Source: Massospora cicadina
Taxonomy: Eukaryota; Entomophthoromycota; Entomophthoromycetes; Entomophthorales; Entomophthoraceae
Assembly (NCBI GenBank): GCA_022478985.1
Contig: JAKSZP010005261.1
Span: forward strand, 248,001-312,000
Direction of reading: 5' to 3'
Length of the DNA: 64,000 nucleotides
The notes below the pieces were generated by a model. The model ran no database searches. It worked only from the letters and a program-made list of their open reading frames with translations, and was not told the origin of the DNA. Positions 1-12,905 of the stretch are shown piece after piece; within the stretch, counting starts at the first letter, position 1, and each line of letters begins with the position of its first letter. Made by a program: the position numbers and the translations under genes.

Positions 1-905
1 ACAGGGAAAAACGTACCCTTTTGTTGGACCCCCAAATGCCAGCAGGCGTTCAAAGTGATTAAAGAAGTGTTCATGTCTCCTCCCATTTTGAAACATGCTG
101 ATCCCACCAAACTGTATATTGTCGCATGTGATGCTTCATTGGTAGCTGTGGGCGCAGTGCTGCTTCAGGACCACAATGGTCTCAAACATCCAGTCGCTTA
201 TTTCTCCCAAAAATTCACCACTATGGAGCAGTCCTGGGCCATCTATGACAAGGAACTGGCCGCTGTTGCATGGGCATTAACTCATTGGTGGTACCTGTTG
301 CAAGGTGCTCGTCATGAGTTAACAGTTCGCACAGATCACCAAGCTCTCTTGTATTTTTGCAAACCCCAAAAATTGGCACACTGGCAAGCCCAAACCTATC
401 AGGACCTGTGCAGTTTCAACTTCAAATATGAATTTGTCAAGGGTGCGCTAAATGTCCTTCCCAATTTCCTAAGCCATAGTCCCGCTCACTGCCCCTCAGA
501 GCCTGAGGAAGAGGATCTCGTTACTGTGATCCCTGCTACTCAAATCCTATCAATTGCTCCCTCCATTGTTTCCTCCGCCGCGTTGTCACCCAACAATCCA
601 TTATTGGCCCAGGTGTTAGCTGGTCAAATGGCCTGCCCTGAGGGCGTGGAGTTGATTGAACACTTGACTCACTCAAGCCCCAAACACTCCCTATATTCTT
701 TAGAAGAAGGTCTCATCTACTTTCGTTCTCATGTTTGGGTGCCTCCCTCCTTCCGCCTGAATGTATTCTGTGCACACCATGATCTCCCCACGGTTGGACA
801 CCCTGGTAACAAGAAATGCATCAATCTGATCAAGCGAACCTTTAATTGGGCAGGACTGACCAAAGAGGTTCCTGACTTGGATCACCGATTGTGTTACTTG
901 TGCTA
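1..905 (+). pseudogene. Element A pol: RNase H and integrase zinc-binding domain
   Basis: The reading frame opens inside pol. The start of the connection/RNase H region (TPKCQQAFKVIKEV) is followed by the RNase H motifs ACDAS, YDKELAAVAW and RTDHQAL, which carry the catalytic acidic residues. After a linker come the integrase H2C2 finger residues: HHDLPTVGHPG at about 775-810 and CYLC just before the stop at 903-905. The frame is continuous for about 280 codons, better preserved than most elements here. The next part of integrase is in a different frame, so there is a frameshift or a stop at the finger-core junction. Confidence 0.85.
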
Positions 906-2127
906 GGGCCAAGTCAGATCATTCCAGCAAAAACGGCCTCCTGCACCCTTTACAACAGGTGGAAGGTCCATGGACCTCGTTGTCCATTGATTTCATTGTT
1001 GAACTCCCCTGCTCCAATGGTTTCACAGCGGTAATAGTGGTGGTAGATCGCTTTACTAAATTTTCCCTGTTCATTCCTTGTACTTCTGCAATCACGTCAG
1101 AAGAAACGGCGCATCTATTCATTCGCCATGTGTTTTTGATGTTCGGCCTTCCCCAGGAAATTGTTAGTGACAGGGGTACCCAGTTACTGCCTGGTTTTGG
1201 AGCAAACTCTTGTCAATCCTTAAGATAACCCCTGTCAATCCATGGCATATCATCCCCAGTCCAACAGCCAGACCGAGCAGGTTAATCAAGTTCACAAACA
1301 GTACCTGCGTTGTTATGTGGTAGCAGCGCAAGATACCTGGGCTGATGACCTGCCTCTTGCCCAAATCGCATATAATAATGGGACTCACGCTTCCACAGGT
1401 TTCTCATTATACAAAGCAACGTTGGGTTATAACCCATCATTCTCAGTCAGGGCATGCTTGCAACCAGAAGTGCAAGCTGCCACAGATCATGCTGGCCATA
1501 TTCGATTGACCCAAGCTTTAGTGCTAGAACACCTTACTAAAGCCATCAACGACTACAAGCAATTCGCGGATTGCAAGCGCCTTCCAGGTCATGACTTTAA
1601 GGTGGGTTCTTATGTCATGCTCAATACCCACCATTTGCAAATCCAAACCCCTTCCCACAAATTTGCCAGCAAGCGTTCAGATCCCCACTTAGTAGAGGAG
1701 GTATTGGGTAATGGGGCATTTCAATTGAAGCTTCCCGCGCATTGGAAGCAACACCCAGTTTTCCATGTATCCCAGCTGTCGCCCTTCAAGGGTGTGATTC
1801 CCACAGACCCAGAACCAATTGTCATCAACAACGAGGAGGAAGCCGAAGTGGAGGCCATCTGGCATCTCAGAAGTCGTGACAATCAGTCCAATACCTTGTG
1901 GCTTAGAAAGGATATCCAGATTATGAAAACAGTTGGGTCAAGGCGCGCGATTGCGCAAATTGTATGGACCTGGTTGACGCTTTCCACACATCCCACCCTG
2001 AGGCTCCCTCACCCACCGCAGAAGGCCACAATGATTATGGCTATCAGGTTACCCAAAGTGCATAAGAACGTGGCTCTGGTGCAGTTTCCTGGTGGGGGGC
2101 CATCCCTTTGGGAAAAGGAAAGGGTAA
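906..2127 (+). pseudogene. Element A pol: integrase core and chromodomain, frameshifted
   Basis: The integrase core begins near 959. The three acidic positions are visible: LSIDFIV (about 980), VSDRG (about 1165) and QTEQVN (about 1270). A frame change between about 1185 and 1240 separates the second Asp from the Glu. The third segment runs to 2130 and holds the usual C-terminal GPF-like region and HPVFHVSQL. A second frame at about 1885-1983 reads YLV..KGYPDYENSW, the core of a chromodomain, so a further frameshift lies near 1880. The chromodomain would target integration to modified chromatin in an active element. A purine-rich tract follows directly. Confidence 0.8.
2110..2127 (+). promoter_or_regulatory. 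Polypurine tract of element A
   Basis: A run of purines (gggaaaaggaaagggtaa) lies directly upstream of the LTR start TGTAAG, the standard place for plus-strand DNA priming. Confidence 0.7.
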
Positions 2128-3495
2128 TGTAAGTTTTGGGGAGTGTCCTTTGGCTCTCGATCGAGCTATCTTTCCATTCCCAAGTAAGAAAACACTGAAG
2201 AGGATGGCAGTACCCCTCATCACCCAAGGCAATCTCACCCATGTAGTTGACAAGCGATGGGTGACAGCTTGTCCGCTTTAAATCCCACCCCTGATTTCCT
2301 CACTCACCTCAGCAGAACTGTTGTGGGGAATCAGTGAAATCTGTGCCAAGATTGTTCTACTGAAATCAGTCAGATCCAATTCGGGTGGCAATCAGGCTGA
2401 TGGCCAAAATTCGAATGGTTGTAAAATCATGAAGAATGAAACATTGGCCGGATCGCCTGACAGTTCTAATTTGACCCCAAAATTAGCAGAACAAATATTG
2501 GGCACCATCACTGAGAGTTTGAAACCCTCTGATAGTAATTCAAGCGTTGCACCCAATGGGCCTCTATTGACTGAATGAATGGTTAATTGACCGAGCGTGG
2601 GTGGGTTGGCCATCCTGAACCTGTTCCCAACCAAATGGTCCCATCCCTATATTGGATGGCCTTGGGGGATTCCCGTCGCTTGTCAGGCCAAACGCCGTCA
2701 TGCTAACTGTCAGAAATGTAATCAACCCCTGGTCCAGACATTTGAGGTCAAACTGACAGAGACTCAGCTCACCGCCAAATTTTGCGATGATGGTTCCCAA
2801 AGAATAAACCCCCCTCTACCATCCAATTTGCCGGTTAGGCCGAATTTGTGGATCCTGACCACGTTTTCACCAATCAACCACTATTTAATCAGTTGCAAGG
2901 CACTGAGAAGATTGTTGGTCAATTTTTATTACTTTATTTCCCAAATAAAATTTTATTGAAAAACCCCAAATTTTTATCTCCCTCCTTTCAACCACATTCT
3001 ATATGGTGTTTGCCTGGTGGTCTGCCGCTCTGCACTCTGGGTGGGCCTTACCAATTCTCTTGGTTACTATTATTCCATCTGTCGCCAATTGGGCTTGACA
3101 AGTCCAAAATTTTTGGCTCTACAACCTGGTTCTCATGACCTTTCAGCAGCAATATACAGGGATTTTATGACCCTATGTTTGCCAACTACAAGAGAAGATT
3201 CACCTCTCTTTTACCCCCAATGAAATGGTCTTAACAACCAAGAGTCTCGCAGTAACTATCCCAGTAGTTTCCACCCCTGTTAGCAGAACCCCTGGGTCCA
3301 AAATCTATTCGGTGTGGTTTGCTGTTGGGATACTCCTAACCCTGACATTCCGCCACCATTTTGTGGCATCTTATTTCCTGGCTCCATATCAAGTCATATG
3401 GTCAGCAATGCCTCTGGCATTCTGGCTTACTTTCTGGATGCTTACGCACCCTGACTGGCGGGCTGTTCTAAACTTCTTCTGCCATTTCCATGACA
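2128..3495 (+). repeat. 3' LTR of element A (TG...CA)
   Basis: It starts TGTAAGTT and ends TGACA. Its start, middle and end align with the solo LTR at 42010-43129, which fixes both boundaries. It is about 250 bp longer than the solo LTR, because a central stretch (roughly 3000-3250) is missing from the solo copy. Open frames inside it are not coding. Confidence 0.8.
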
Positions 3496-3699
3496 CAACT
3501 CTGGTGAGTAACACTATGGTTTGGTCAGCAAGTACCCCCAGTTGTTGCAGCAGTCCATTCCAGTAATTCAACCTCTTCCCAGTCAATTACAGTAGATTTG
3601 CAACTGGACTAATGACTTTATTATTGCCCAGAAGGGGATATTCCTCTTGGCTAATCTGGACCTAACTTATCTGCTCCCCAAACCCAAAGCATAGAGCCT

Positions 3700-4520
3700 G
3701 GTGAGTTTTTACATATTGAGATGCTGCCGCCTTTCAATTGAGATGGGAACATGCAAAGATATTTCAAACGGTTTAAATTTGCTGTGGAAGGAGCATTGGA
3801 CCAGTGTAAGGCTAAACTGTTATTATCTTCTCTGGATCTTGAGAGTGCCAATTAGGTCACATGTTACATTAAGAATAGTACCGTGATGTATCAAGGGGTG
3901 AAGGAGACCGTGCTCCATCTGTTTGGGGATGGGGCGAAGATGGCACAGCGCAAGCCAGAATTTCTGACAATAAAATTTCAAAAAAACGAGTCCTTAGTGG
4001 CGTTTATGGAGCAGTTCATAGCTGAGACTCACGTGTTAATGGGAGAAATTATCTTAACCAACAAGGATGTGGGAATGGCAATGACGGCGGCTGTTGATCC
4101 ATATCAAGAACTGTATGATGCTATGACCACATTCTTCAAGAAGACGTGGAGCTAATACATGTTGCCAATTATTTATGTCATCTATCTGTCACTTTTAATG
4201 CTTTCAACGTGGAATGGAAATCCCCTATGACCGCCACCAAATCTCTGTCAGGAAATGGACAACAGCAACTTAGTTATAATCCGTTGACTGATACTTATCC
4301 ATATAATACTTTTAAGGGTAGATTCATCCTCCTTATGCTCACCCATCTCATCCTCAGCTAAATTACAATCCATTGTTTAACTTATGAACCTGACCTAAGT
4401 GTTTAATACAGAGAAAAGAACCGTTTAAAAATGCTTGTTTCTCATGCGTCCAAAGAGGCCACTATGCGGCTAACTGCCCTAGCAAACTGCATGTTCATGC
4501 AGTACCACTGCCTTTATTTA
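3700..4520 (+). pseudogene. B3 gag with CCHC zinc knuckle
   Basis: The capsid-like region aligns with B1 gag (for example MYQGVKETVLHLF and FLTIKFQKNESL at about 3880-3995). A canonical CX2CX4HX4C knuckle (CFSCVQRGHYAANC) is intact at 4436-4477. The 5' end of gag is absent. At least two frame changes occur before the knuckle. Confidence 0.75.
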
Positions 4521-4899
4521 TAGGGAAAAGCTCAAGCGGAGTATAAATGGGTCGCTATACCTCCACTAATTTAAAGTTATTTGTCCCTGATGATTCCCAT
4601 AAGTCACTTTGTGTTGGTCCCAGCACTCAATGTCTTATTATATTAACAAGTTCCCACAATAACTCAGCCTCAAATCATAGAGCGAAAATAAAAATACAGA
4701 ATAGGAGTTCTGCCAAGATGTGCAAAAGCTGATTGTCTGGCAAATCCTTGACCAAAATGGCAAAGGCGAAATCAAACCATAATGTACGTTGCCACACTAG
4801 TGGGGGTGAATGTTGCAATTCTAGTAAAAATGATTGGCAGTAGTATTCTCATGTTGGAACCAGTATTATCACTTTTCTTGATAACAAAAAGCCATTGGA

Positions 4900-5230
4900 T
4901 GTTCATGTATTAAACACCAACGGTTCTTCTAATTTGAAATAATCATACTGTAATATTTTCATATAGAATATAAAAATCTGAGCTATCATAGATACTGGCG
5001 CTCCAGTCAATATAATATCCACTAAGCTCAAGTTAAGCTTCCGCTGAAGCCTGATGTGGAACATCAAGTAGTGTATGGGACCGCAGGGGCACAGAGCACT
5101 GTGTTGGCGGGCACTTACACCGCTTTACCTCTGAGGCTGATTTGGTCAGTGCTTCCACCCCAGCGGTGGTTCTGCCTAATAATAATTATGGCATGTCGAT
5201 TGGGGCCACGTTAATGTGAAAATTTGGGGC
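4900..5230 (+). pseudogene. B3 aspartic protease
   Basis: AIIDTGAPVN is read at 4982-5011, with the catalytic Asp-Thr-Gly preserved. The downstream YGTAG...TVLAGTYTALPL pattern matches the family B and D proteases. Single-base changes break the frame just after the active site. The stretch 5230-5930 corresponds to the protease-RT linker of the family and has no intact frame. Confidence 0.65.
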
Positions 5231-5929
5231 AGTGGCCAATATGGCGGAAGAAATGTTTAATATCCTGGGACAACAAATCCCCATTTATTTACCTCCAGTG
5301 GAGTCCCATAAGTACCTAATCCACTCCAGTTAAGGTAAACTTGCATATAGTGATGGGGTGTTTACTGTTTGATATTGTTAGATGAAGCGAAGGGCCAGAG
5401 CTCTTCCTAACCAGATTTACAAGTACAAATGTATTCCGCAACATGCTGAGAATGCCATAAGTATAACTTTTTGGCATCAGTCATATTAGGTATGGAGCTT
5501 GAACTAGACATCCTTTAAGGGCTATAAGGGAAAATTATGGGGTCCTACCAGCAATCGTAGCTTGAACCCCATGTGGCTCTTGGATCATTGTTACCAGGAC
5601 ATGGTGAAGTGAAAGTATTAATAGCAAACCTACAGAAGGAGTTTATGATGGTCTGAAGGAGCCAAGTGGTGGCTTATTTAAAGTTAAATCCTATTGATGA
5701 GGTTCATTGTACTCACAATTTTGGTCTTGGAGGACCTTAGTCTCCTGTAAAACCTCATTTGGCGTAATGATAGTGGATCTGTAAGTAATTTCTGACTGGG
5801 CTTTCAAAGGAACAGAAAAATAGGAAGATGGCTTTGTTTGAAAATATCAAGAATTCTTGCATCCACTAACCACAATTTGGGATGTGCGCATGGAATCATG
5901 TATTGGGTAGACACTAACAATCAGTCTCC

Positions 5930-7190
5930 CATTTGGTCATGCCCTATTTGATACTCAAAGCTGCGGAGAAAATAGTCTCTGATGATTTAGACAAATTAAT
6001 TGAGCGGGGGATGTTAGAGCCATCCAAGAGTCCGTGGGCATCACCGGTGCTAATTGTCAAGAGAAAGATGGTATTAACTGGTTGGTCATTGACTACAGAA
6101 AGCTTAATAGTGTCGTGAAGAAAGATTACTACCCCCTCTTGCAAAATAATGACGCTTTAATTAACTGGGAGGGGTTAAATATTTTTCTGACATGGATTTG
6201 ATATAGGTTTACTGGCAGATTGAGTTGCCAGCAGTGGAATGGGATAAGTGCGCTATAATCACCTTGAAGTAGTTGTTCCAACCCATGCATATGCCCCAAG
6301 GGTTATGTAACCCCCTGGCTACATTCCAGCAAGCTATGGACATGATCTTAGGTAACATAAAGCTGTCCTGTGTTCTAGTCTACCTTAGAAATATCAAATT
6401 GTTCTCTTGGACTTTAACAAAACATCTGGACCATCTGAAGCAAGTGCTCACTATCTTGCTGACGCTAACATCAAGATCAAGCCTTGGAAGTATCATTTTC
6501 TGAGGAGAAATTGAATACCTCAGGTTCGTGGTAGACTCAAAAGGGCTTAAACCTCAGATAGCAAAGGTGGAAGCTATATGTAAAATGGCTTTTCCAGGAA
6601 TTATGTGAGATATACAAGTGTTTTTAGGGATGTTCAGTTACTACCAGCAGTTCATTCCTAACTTCAGTTGTATTGGAGCACTGCTATTTGAGTTATTGAA
6701 GAAGAACGCCACCTTTGATTGGACTGAACGATGTCAAGACGCTTTTTATGTCTTACATACTGCGTTGGCAAGCACGTCAGTTTTTCAATATTTAATTTTG
6801 AAAGGGAATTCATAGTGCAAATGGATGCATCACTTTTCGCTCTAAGGGCAATATTATCAGAATAATGATGACGGCGTAGAGAACCCTGTTGCATTTTGTA
6901 GCCAAAGCTAAAACTGTCATGAACGTAATTACACTGTTACTGAGTGGGAGCACTTAGTGGCAATATATGCATATAAACAGTTCTGGGCATACCTCCATGG
7001 GTGAAATTCCAAGTGGTAACAGATCATGCATCCTTGTGTCAGCTGCAGAATCTTTGTGAATGTGAAGGATGGCTTGCGCAATGGGCATTGAAGCTCCAAG
7101 CGTATGACTTCAAGATAGTACACCAGTCAGGGGCGAAATATCAGAATTCAGACTGTATCTCACGTTTACCAATGGTCACCATTATGGCAG
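5930..7190 (+). pseudogene. B3 reverse transcriptase and RNase H
   Basis: The RT fingers (DKLIERGMLEPSKSPWASPVLIV) are read at about 5975-6055. A palm segment with MPQGLCNPLATFQQAMD lies near 6290-6340. The catalytic box is YLRN (6381-6392) in place of YLDD. The connection domain (FLGMFSYYQQFIPNFS) starts at about 6618. The RNase H end (VTDHASLCQLQNL) is at about 7015. Several stops and frame changes separate the parts. Confidence 0.75.
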
Positions 7191-7199
7191 ACTTGGCTG

Positions 7200-8400
7200 A
7201 CATCAAGTATGAGAAGATGATTATGGGTAAATATCATGATGAGCAGCCACATAACACAATGCATTGGACGGGCTTAAACGAGATACCTTCTTGCACAATG
7301 GGTAACTATAAAAAAAATTGGAGAAGCGATGAGTTTTCTGAAGCCTTCTGCTAGGTCAGCAATTATTGCAAATGCCCATAAGGCGGTAGTCATGGAAGGT
7401 TGTGGTAAACGTTGGAGCTCTTGCAACTGTGCGAATATTGGGAAGCATGCATTATGACATTCTTGAGATGGTTGCTTGTTGTCACCAGTGCCAAGTGGAG
7501 AAACCTTTCCACAAGAAGATCTTTTACTGGCTTGTTAAGCCTCGTTTTGCATGGCATAATGTATTCCTTGATGTGATGGGACCTCTGCCAACTGGCATGA
7601 ACCGCTCTAAGTATATATTAGTAGCAATTGATCACTTGACAAGACTGGTGGAGTCATTAGTGATCAATGATTTAGGGTCTGTTACCACTACCAAGTTTAT
7701 AATGGAGTGTGCCATATAGCAATATGGCTGTCCACAATTTAGCCTCATGGACAATGGAACCAATTTCACGTTGCATGTTCTTCCAAAGTTGATCAAACTA
7801 ATGGCAATCCACATGGTATTGACTACACCTTACCACCCTGAATCTAAAGAAAAGTTGAAACGGGTTAACTGAACATTGGTAAAAATTCTCCGCAAGCTTG
7901 TAAAGGATTGTCCTTCTGAATGTATTACACTCCTATTCACTGCCATTTTAGCTTATAATATCAGCTACCACTTGTAAACAGGCTAGAGTCCTTTCCAATT
8001 GCTCTATGGTAGACATCCAGCATTGCCAACATCGCTTTATTCCTGTGTGGAGGATACTGGCAGAGTAGAACTGCAGCATTATCTGATCAGCTTAATGTAC
8101 ACGCTGATAAAACCACAATTTGGAAGCTTATTATACCAGATTAGCTAAGAAGGTTTGTTATCAGGCGGCTGACCAAAGTAGATGTAGAAGACTCTCACAG
8201 TTTGCTTTAGGAGATCGTGTCTTGTTCTATGACCAACATGGATTGGAAGAAAGAACAAGCTTGCTAACATCTGGACTGGGCCATTTGAAATAATTGAGAA
8301 GGCTGGTATTGATGCCTACACTATTAAGGAACCTGTGGGTGGTCAGATTATCAATCAAGTTCACGTGAAGTTCCTTTGAGTATACAAGTAATAGGAGCTT
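7200..8400 (+). pseudogene. B3 integrase
   Basis: The zinc finger end (CCHQCQVEKPFHKK) is near 7476, followed by FLDVMGPLPTGMNRSKYI, which contains the first catalytic Asp, and LMDNGTNF with the second, at about 7745. The third acidic residue sits in a changed context (LKRVN, against IERAN in B1), so it appears lost. A TGA follows at about 7870, where other copies have NGT. The C-terminal strand INQVHVKF is at about 8350. Confidence 0.72.
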
Positions 8401-8427
8401 ATTGTCCATATAAGGGGGAGGGGGGTA

Positions 8428-9225
8428 AAGTCAAGAAGTTGATATGAATGGACGATAAGCCATATATCTGGCAGATTGTGTCTTATGAGTTGAGGTGAGC
8501 CTTTTAGATTGAGTGGAAAATTTAGTTGTTGTGAAGAAAATTGATCAACTTTCCCGTCATTATCTTGATGCAGAAGTGGAAAACTCCTACTACGCTGACC
8601 TCAGCCCCCACTATGCAGATGCCCCAACGCCCTGGCTCTCTGCTCTGATCTGGTACTGCAACCAACACCCCTTGATTGAGGCGGGTCTTTCTGAAAACCA
8701 ACCCCCCGACCCCTCCTCACCCTCTGCCATGGTGGGTTAAGCAGTTTCTGCTTCCCACCTGGTTAGTAGTTTGTTTTGCCATTTTGAGTGTTATGATCGG
8801 TACTGTCCGTCCCCTGGTTGGCATACCTCAAATAAATCTAAGAAAATTGATCAAAGTAAAAATCCTTTGGCGAATTGAGGCAATTCTGCAAAAGCCTTGA
8901 TGATGGGATGAAACCCATAAAAATGTAGGGAATATAGAGTTACTAAGCTGATGGGTCTAAATCGACCAAGATGATTGAAGATTAATAGCTGAATGAGAGA
9001 ATGGAAGGAGGAGGTTTTTTGGAAGTAGAACGAGGAAGAAAGGTATCAGAAGTAGTCTGCAAGTTTTAAATATGTTTAAGTGGTGTCTGTTGGAGCAATA
9101 GCTTCATATTAATATCATTATTATATACTAGGATTGCCAATCTTCATATTGTATGTCCTTTTTCAGTGGTGTTACACCTGTGCAACCAGCTTAGAGGATC
9201 TAACCCATACCACAAAAAGTTAACA
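8428..9225 (+). repeat. 3' LTR of B3, with an internal insertion
   Basis: A purine tract (8412-8427) precedes a sequence that aligns with the family B LTR start (gatatgaatggacgataag against gatatgactggatgataag). The end (8980-9225, closing in taaca) aligns with the B LTR end. The LTR is about 225 bp longer than in B1 or B2. Roughly 8515-8880 does not match family B and looks like a separate inserted fragment that I cannot name. Confidence 0.6.
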
Positions 9226-10170
9226 GAGGCCATGACCAAGGCTTACTCCCCTTGTACAAGACTTGAGGGGGCTTTGTTGGGATTCTTCCTATGAAAGGCG
9301 GAAGCTTTGTCCCAGGGACAATATCAACAGACACCAATATTTATGACTTGTTTTTGAGATGCTCAAATGGTCCCATAATTCCCAATTAAGGTTTAATCCT
9401 CTATCATCAATTTTGATTCAAAACTGGGGTATTACATGAATTACTCTAAATTCAAACAATAAGCATTATGTTCTTATATTCAATTACTTTAACTAATAAA
9501 AAAACCTTTGTGATCTGCAGATCCATTTAACAGAGATCTTGCATCTGGAGATCTCCAGCTTCTGCTGCCTCAATTTAAAAAACCATGCACGCTGAAAACC
9601 ATCCCTTTCCGCCCCACTTTTAAAAATTTCCTTGCCCAAATTGATCTCATTATCTACCAATTTAACTTATGCTATGAAAATATTACCATGGATCAATAAG
9701 CTAAGCTGTCCTTACAGGTGGGACGTGATGTTAAAATCACTTAGTAATCAAGAATCACTCCTTAAAAATTCTTAGTAATGAGTAATAGACTTTTGTTTTC
9801 AACAATACCATAAACAGTAATGATTTATTTTAAATATAGTACCTTTTCCTGCGGAATAAACTAGTTATCTTACCTTTATTTAAGTTTTATTTTATTCTGT
9901 TAACAAAGTCTCATCCAACGCTGTAAGCATCAAAGCACTTCCCTCAGATTCTCACTCCACCAGTGATTTCCCCCTGGCTGCCCAAAAGACACCAACTTCT
10001 GAAAACCCTGTGCCTCATCATACCTGCCATTGTCCAATATGAATGTTATGCCCTTGTAACCTTTGTCAAAGAGGATGACCCAGAATCATTTTTTTAGAAT
10101 TAAGATTTAAACTCCTCTTACCCTGATTCCCTTGGATCGTTTCTGCCAGAAAAATTCTATCTATTTAATC
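9226..10170. other. Non-coding stretch, no gene seen
   Basis: AT-rich sequence between the B3 LTR and the first recognisable part of element C. It may hold the decayed gag of C. I see no frame, RNA gene or clear terminal repeat. Confidence 0.5.
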
Positions 10171-10189
10171 CCCATTTTGACAATGAGGT

Positions 10190-10540
10190 TACCTGCGTTG
10201 AGTTAATTGTCCATAAAGTAAAAATTCTAGATATAGTTAGTTCCAGGTCACTGGTTAACGTCATTTCCTTCCAATGGGTGAAAAATATAAAAGTTGTGCC
10301 AGATCAGAACCATACCATGGATTATGGAATTGCAGGTCCTCGGCAGAATTAATCCATGGGTGCATATTCCGCTCTGCCCTTCTTATTATGGATCCCTGGT
10401 TGTGATGTCCCCAGCAGTTGTATCAGAAAATTACTGTAGTGACCTCCTCATCAGCACCCAGTTCCTCATTGAGTATGACACCAAGGTTAGGCATAAGATT
10501 TGTACTTCTTTATCCTGGGATAACGCATTCCTTTAGTGGT
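10190..10540 (+). pseudogene. Element C aspartic protease remnant
   Basis: ILDIVSSRSLVNVIS at about 10218 lies where DSGS-type proteases have their active site. The second half (GSLVVMSPAVVSENY..DLLISTQFLIEYD, about 10388-10480) matches the strand pattern of Gypsy proteases. The frame changes between the two halves. Confidence 0.6.
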
Positions 10541-11214
10541 TAATGACTCTCTTAAGAAAAAGAAAAAAGTAGGAGTTGTTTATTAGAGCATCCAAACTTT
10601 TTGAGCAGTTAGAGTACTGAGTTGTTAGACCAAAGCCAAAATTGCCTCCTCCTAGCACGAATGCACAGGAGGGGATTGCCATATGATCCAATAAATTAAG
10701 TCATCACCCCCTTAAAAAATATTAAATACTGGTTTACACTGACATCCAAGTTACAATTCTGCTAGATCATTTATTTAAAATTAGTTGAGACCTTGATCTC
10801 GCCATTTGAAAACCTCTTGCCTGTCTGGGGATTTTGAATACTACCTATAAAGGCCCTATAGCCATTTTTATGGCAATTTTCACAGATTGACCTATGAAAA
10901 TAACTCAGAATCAGTCCTTACATATGTTCAGACCCTACCCGCTAATCAAATTGAATCTGTTCGCAGGTGTGGAAATTTGTAATATCTGGGGATTGACAAG
11001 GATACCACCATAAGGCATGTCAAAGTGCAGATAGGTGACACCCTAACCTTTATCAGCAGCAGCAAGTGGATGCGCTGATTGAGGAATATGCTGATATTTT
11101 TGAAAGGCTCTGATGACTTTGACATGATGAAAGGGGTTCAGCATAGAGTGTTTATGGACGACTCCCCCTTCCATTTTGTGCTCAACCCTACCAAAAGTCA
11201 AAGGTTAGGAAGCC

Positions 11215-11995
11215 CTATGTGGCGAAGAAACTAGAGCAATTACTGGACGTTGGATTACTCAAGCCTTCCCAATGTCCATGGTCCTCGTCCTTGCTACTTA
11301 TATGCAAGAAGGATGGGGTACATAGGGTAGCAATGGATTACCACCAACTGAATTCTCTTACATGGAAGGACACTTATCTGTTATCCCAGATTGATTATTC
11401 CTTACTCCTTCTGGCCTGATCCAAATTCTTCTTGGCCACGGATCTTGCTAGTGCTACTGGCAGATTGAGCTTGTGGTGAGATTTAGAGAAATGTGCCATC
11501 AGATCAAGTGAGGGGCTATTTGGACTTACAAGGGTGCCACAAGGACTATGTAACGCCCTGGCCTCTTTTCAAAGGGCAATGGATGGCCTGTTAGGGGAAT
11601 TGAGATGTACTGTGTTTTAGTATACCTTGATGATGTATAAGTATTCTCCCACACTTTTAACCAACATCTTGCTCATCAGAAAGAGGTTTTCAAATGACTT
11701 CACTTTGTTTTGCTCAAGTTGAAGCATGCCAAATTCTGGTTCCTTGATACTTATATGGACTTTCTTGGTCATAAAGTTACCCAGGAAGGGATCTCTTCAT
11801 TGACTGACAAAGTGGTCATTATTGAGAATTGATATGGCCTCCAGCTTACGCAATACTCAAGTGTTCCTCAGGATGGTCGTTTATTAAAAACAGTTCATCC
11901 CTTAATTCGCTGAGTAAGCTGAACCGTTGATGTATCTACTTAACAAGTAGATTTCGTTCCAATGGGAAGTGGCCCACCAACAAGCGTTTTGTTAG
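11215..11995 (+). pseudogene. Element C reverse transcriptase
   Basis: LEQLLDVGLLKPSQCPWSS opens the fingers domain at about 11230, followed by VAMDYHQLNSL. The palm contains VPQGLCNALASFQRAMD-like sequence (about 11535-11585) and an intact YLDD box at 11623-11634, the only intact RT active site in the window. A stop follows immediately (YLDDV then TAA). The connection region LLNK.ISFQWEVAHQQAF ends at about 11990. Confidence 0.78.
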
Positions 11996-12905
11996 GATGG
12001 CTATATGCCTAGAAAAAACAGGCCTCTGACTGCTACTGCTTTAGCAGCTACAACAATAGCAACAGACTACACAGCTGCGCGCCATCAGAATCAGGTGAGG
12101 GAGATTGGGGAGTAGTTCCTGTCATTTGGGGGTGCAGTTTTTTCAAAAGTTATGTTTGTACTATCGCCTAAGGGTTCCTCTCTTTATGAGGCCATTAATT
12201 GTGACCCTTAGGTTTTGACTCCTTTGTAACCACAAACCATGCGGGTTTCATCTAGTTTTTGGCAATATGTAGCAAAAATCAGAACTTTTGGGGACATATT
12301 TTTTTACTAATGGAAATTTAAAACAATAGCCCAACACCCTACATCAGGTAGAATGTTGAGTTTTAACTTTGAATGGGGGATGGGAGACTACTAAGCTGAA
12401 TTGTGATAGTAGAGGATGAATTCCAATCTTTTGAAATTGTTAATTTAATGGTTTTATCCAATTTTTTCCTAAAAAATATCGCCGATGGTTCCAAGGTATT
12501 CTTGAGCCGTTTTTCCAAATTGAAATATCCAAATTTTTCTTTTTTAGATTCTAAATGGAGTGTCAGGTTTGATCCCCAGTTTCAGATTTAGTTTATGTTT
12601 TGACTTTTTTCTTATTTTTAGCTTACTAAGTAAGTTGTCCCCACTCAGGTTGACTTCTAGTTGAGTCCCTTGTTGGGGACTGACAATGAGAATCATGGTG
12701 GCAAGCTTATTGTTATTTCTAAAATCAGCATAAAGTTTCTGGTTTTTTAAATATATAAAACTTCAGATTTCGACACCTGAATGAGTTTAGGCTGAGGGGG
12801 ATGAAGAAAAGGTATTTTTCAAGCATGGAGGGGCGGCTGGCACTCATCTATCATCCAGTATGTGCCCTAGGCCAGATATTTGGGTGAGGTGATTGGCCTT
12901 AGGGT
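11995..12905. other. Inserted block inside element C
   Basis: This stretch separates the RT connection region from RNase H, which are adjacent in Gypsy elements. It is AT-rich and has no recognisable frame. An LTR or other non-autonomous insertion is likely, but I could not define terminal repeats or a TSD. Confidence 0.45.

Larger units (their letters stand above)
1..3495 (+). mobile_element. Ty3/Gypsy chromovirus A, 3' part with 3' LTR
   Basis: The element enters the window inside pol and ends with its 3' LTR. In order it shows RNase H, integrase zinc finger, integrase core, a C-terminal chromodomain, a polypurine tract and a long LTR (2128-3495). The chromodomain places it among chromoviruses, which are common in fungi, plants and vertebrates. 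Pol is in three frames, so the copy is dead. A solo LTR of the same family lies at 42010-43129. The base following the LTR starts caact; the matching left TSD is outside the window. Confidence 0.88.
3700..9225 (+). mobile_element. Ty3/Gypsy family B, copy B3, 5' truncated
   Basis: This is the same family as B1 (21084-27152) and B2 (45760-51793), recognised by collinear gag, protease, RT, RNase H, integrase and 3' LTR. It lacks a 5' LTR and the N-terminal end of gag. All coding parts carry many stops and indels, more than in B1 or B2, so it seems the oldest of the three. The 204 bases between it and the LTR of element A (3496-3699) hold nothing I recognise. Confidence 0.8.
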
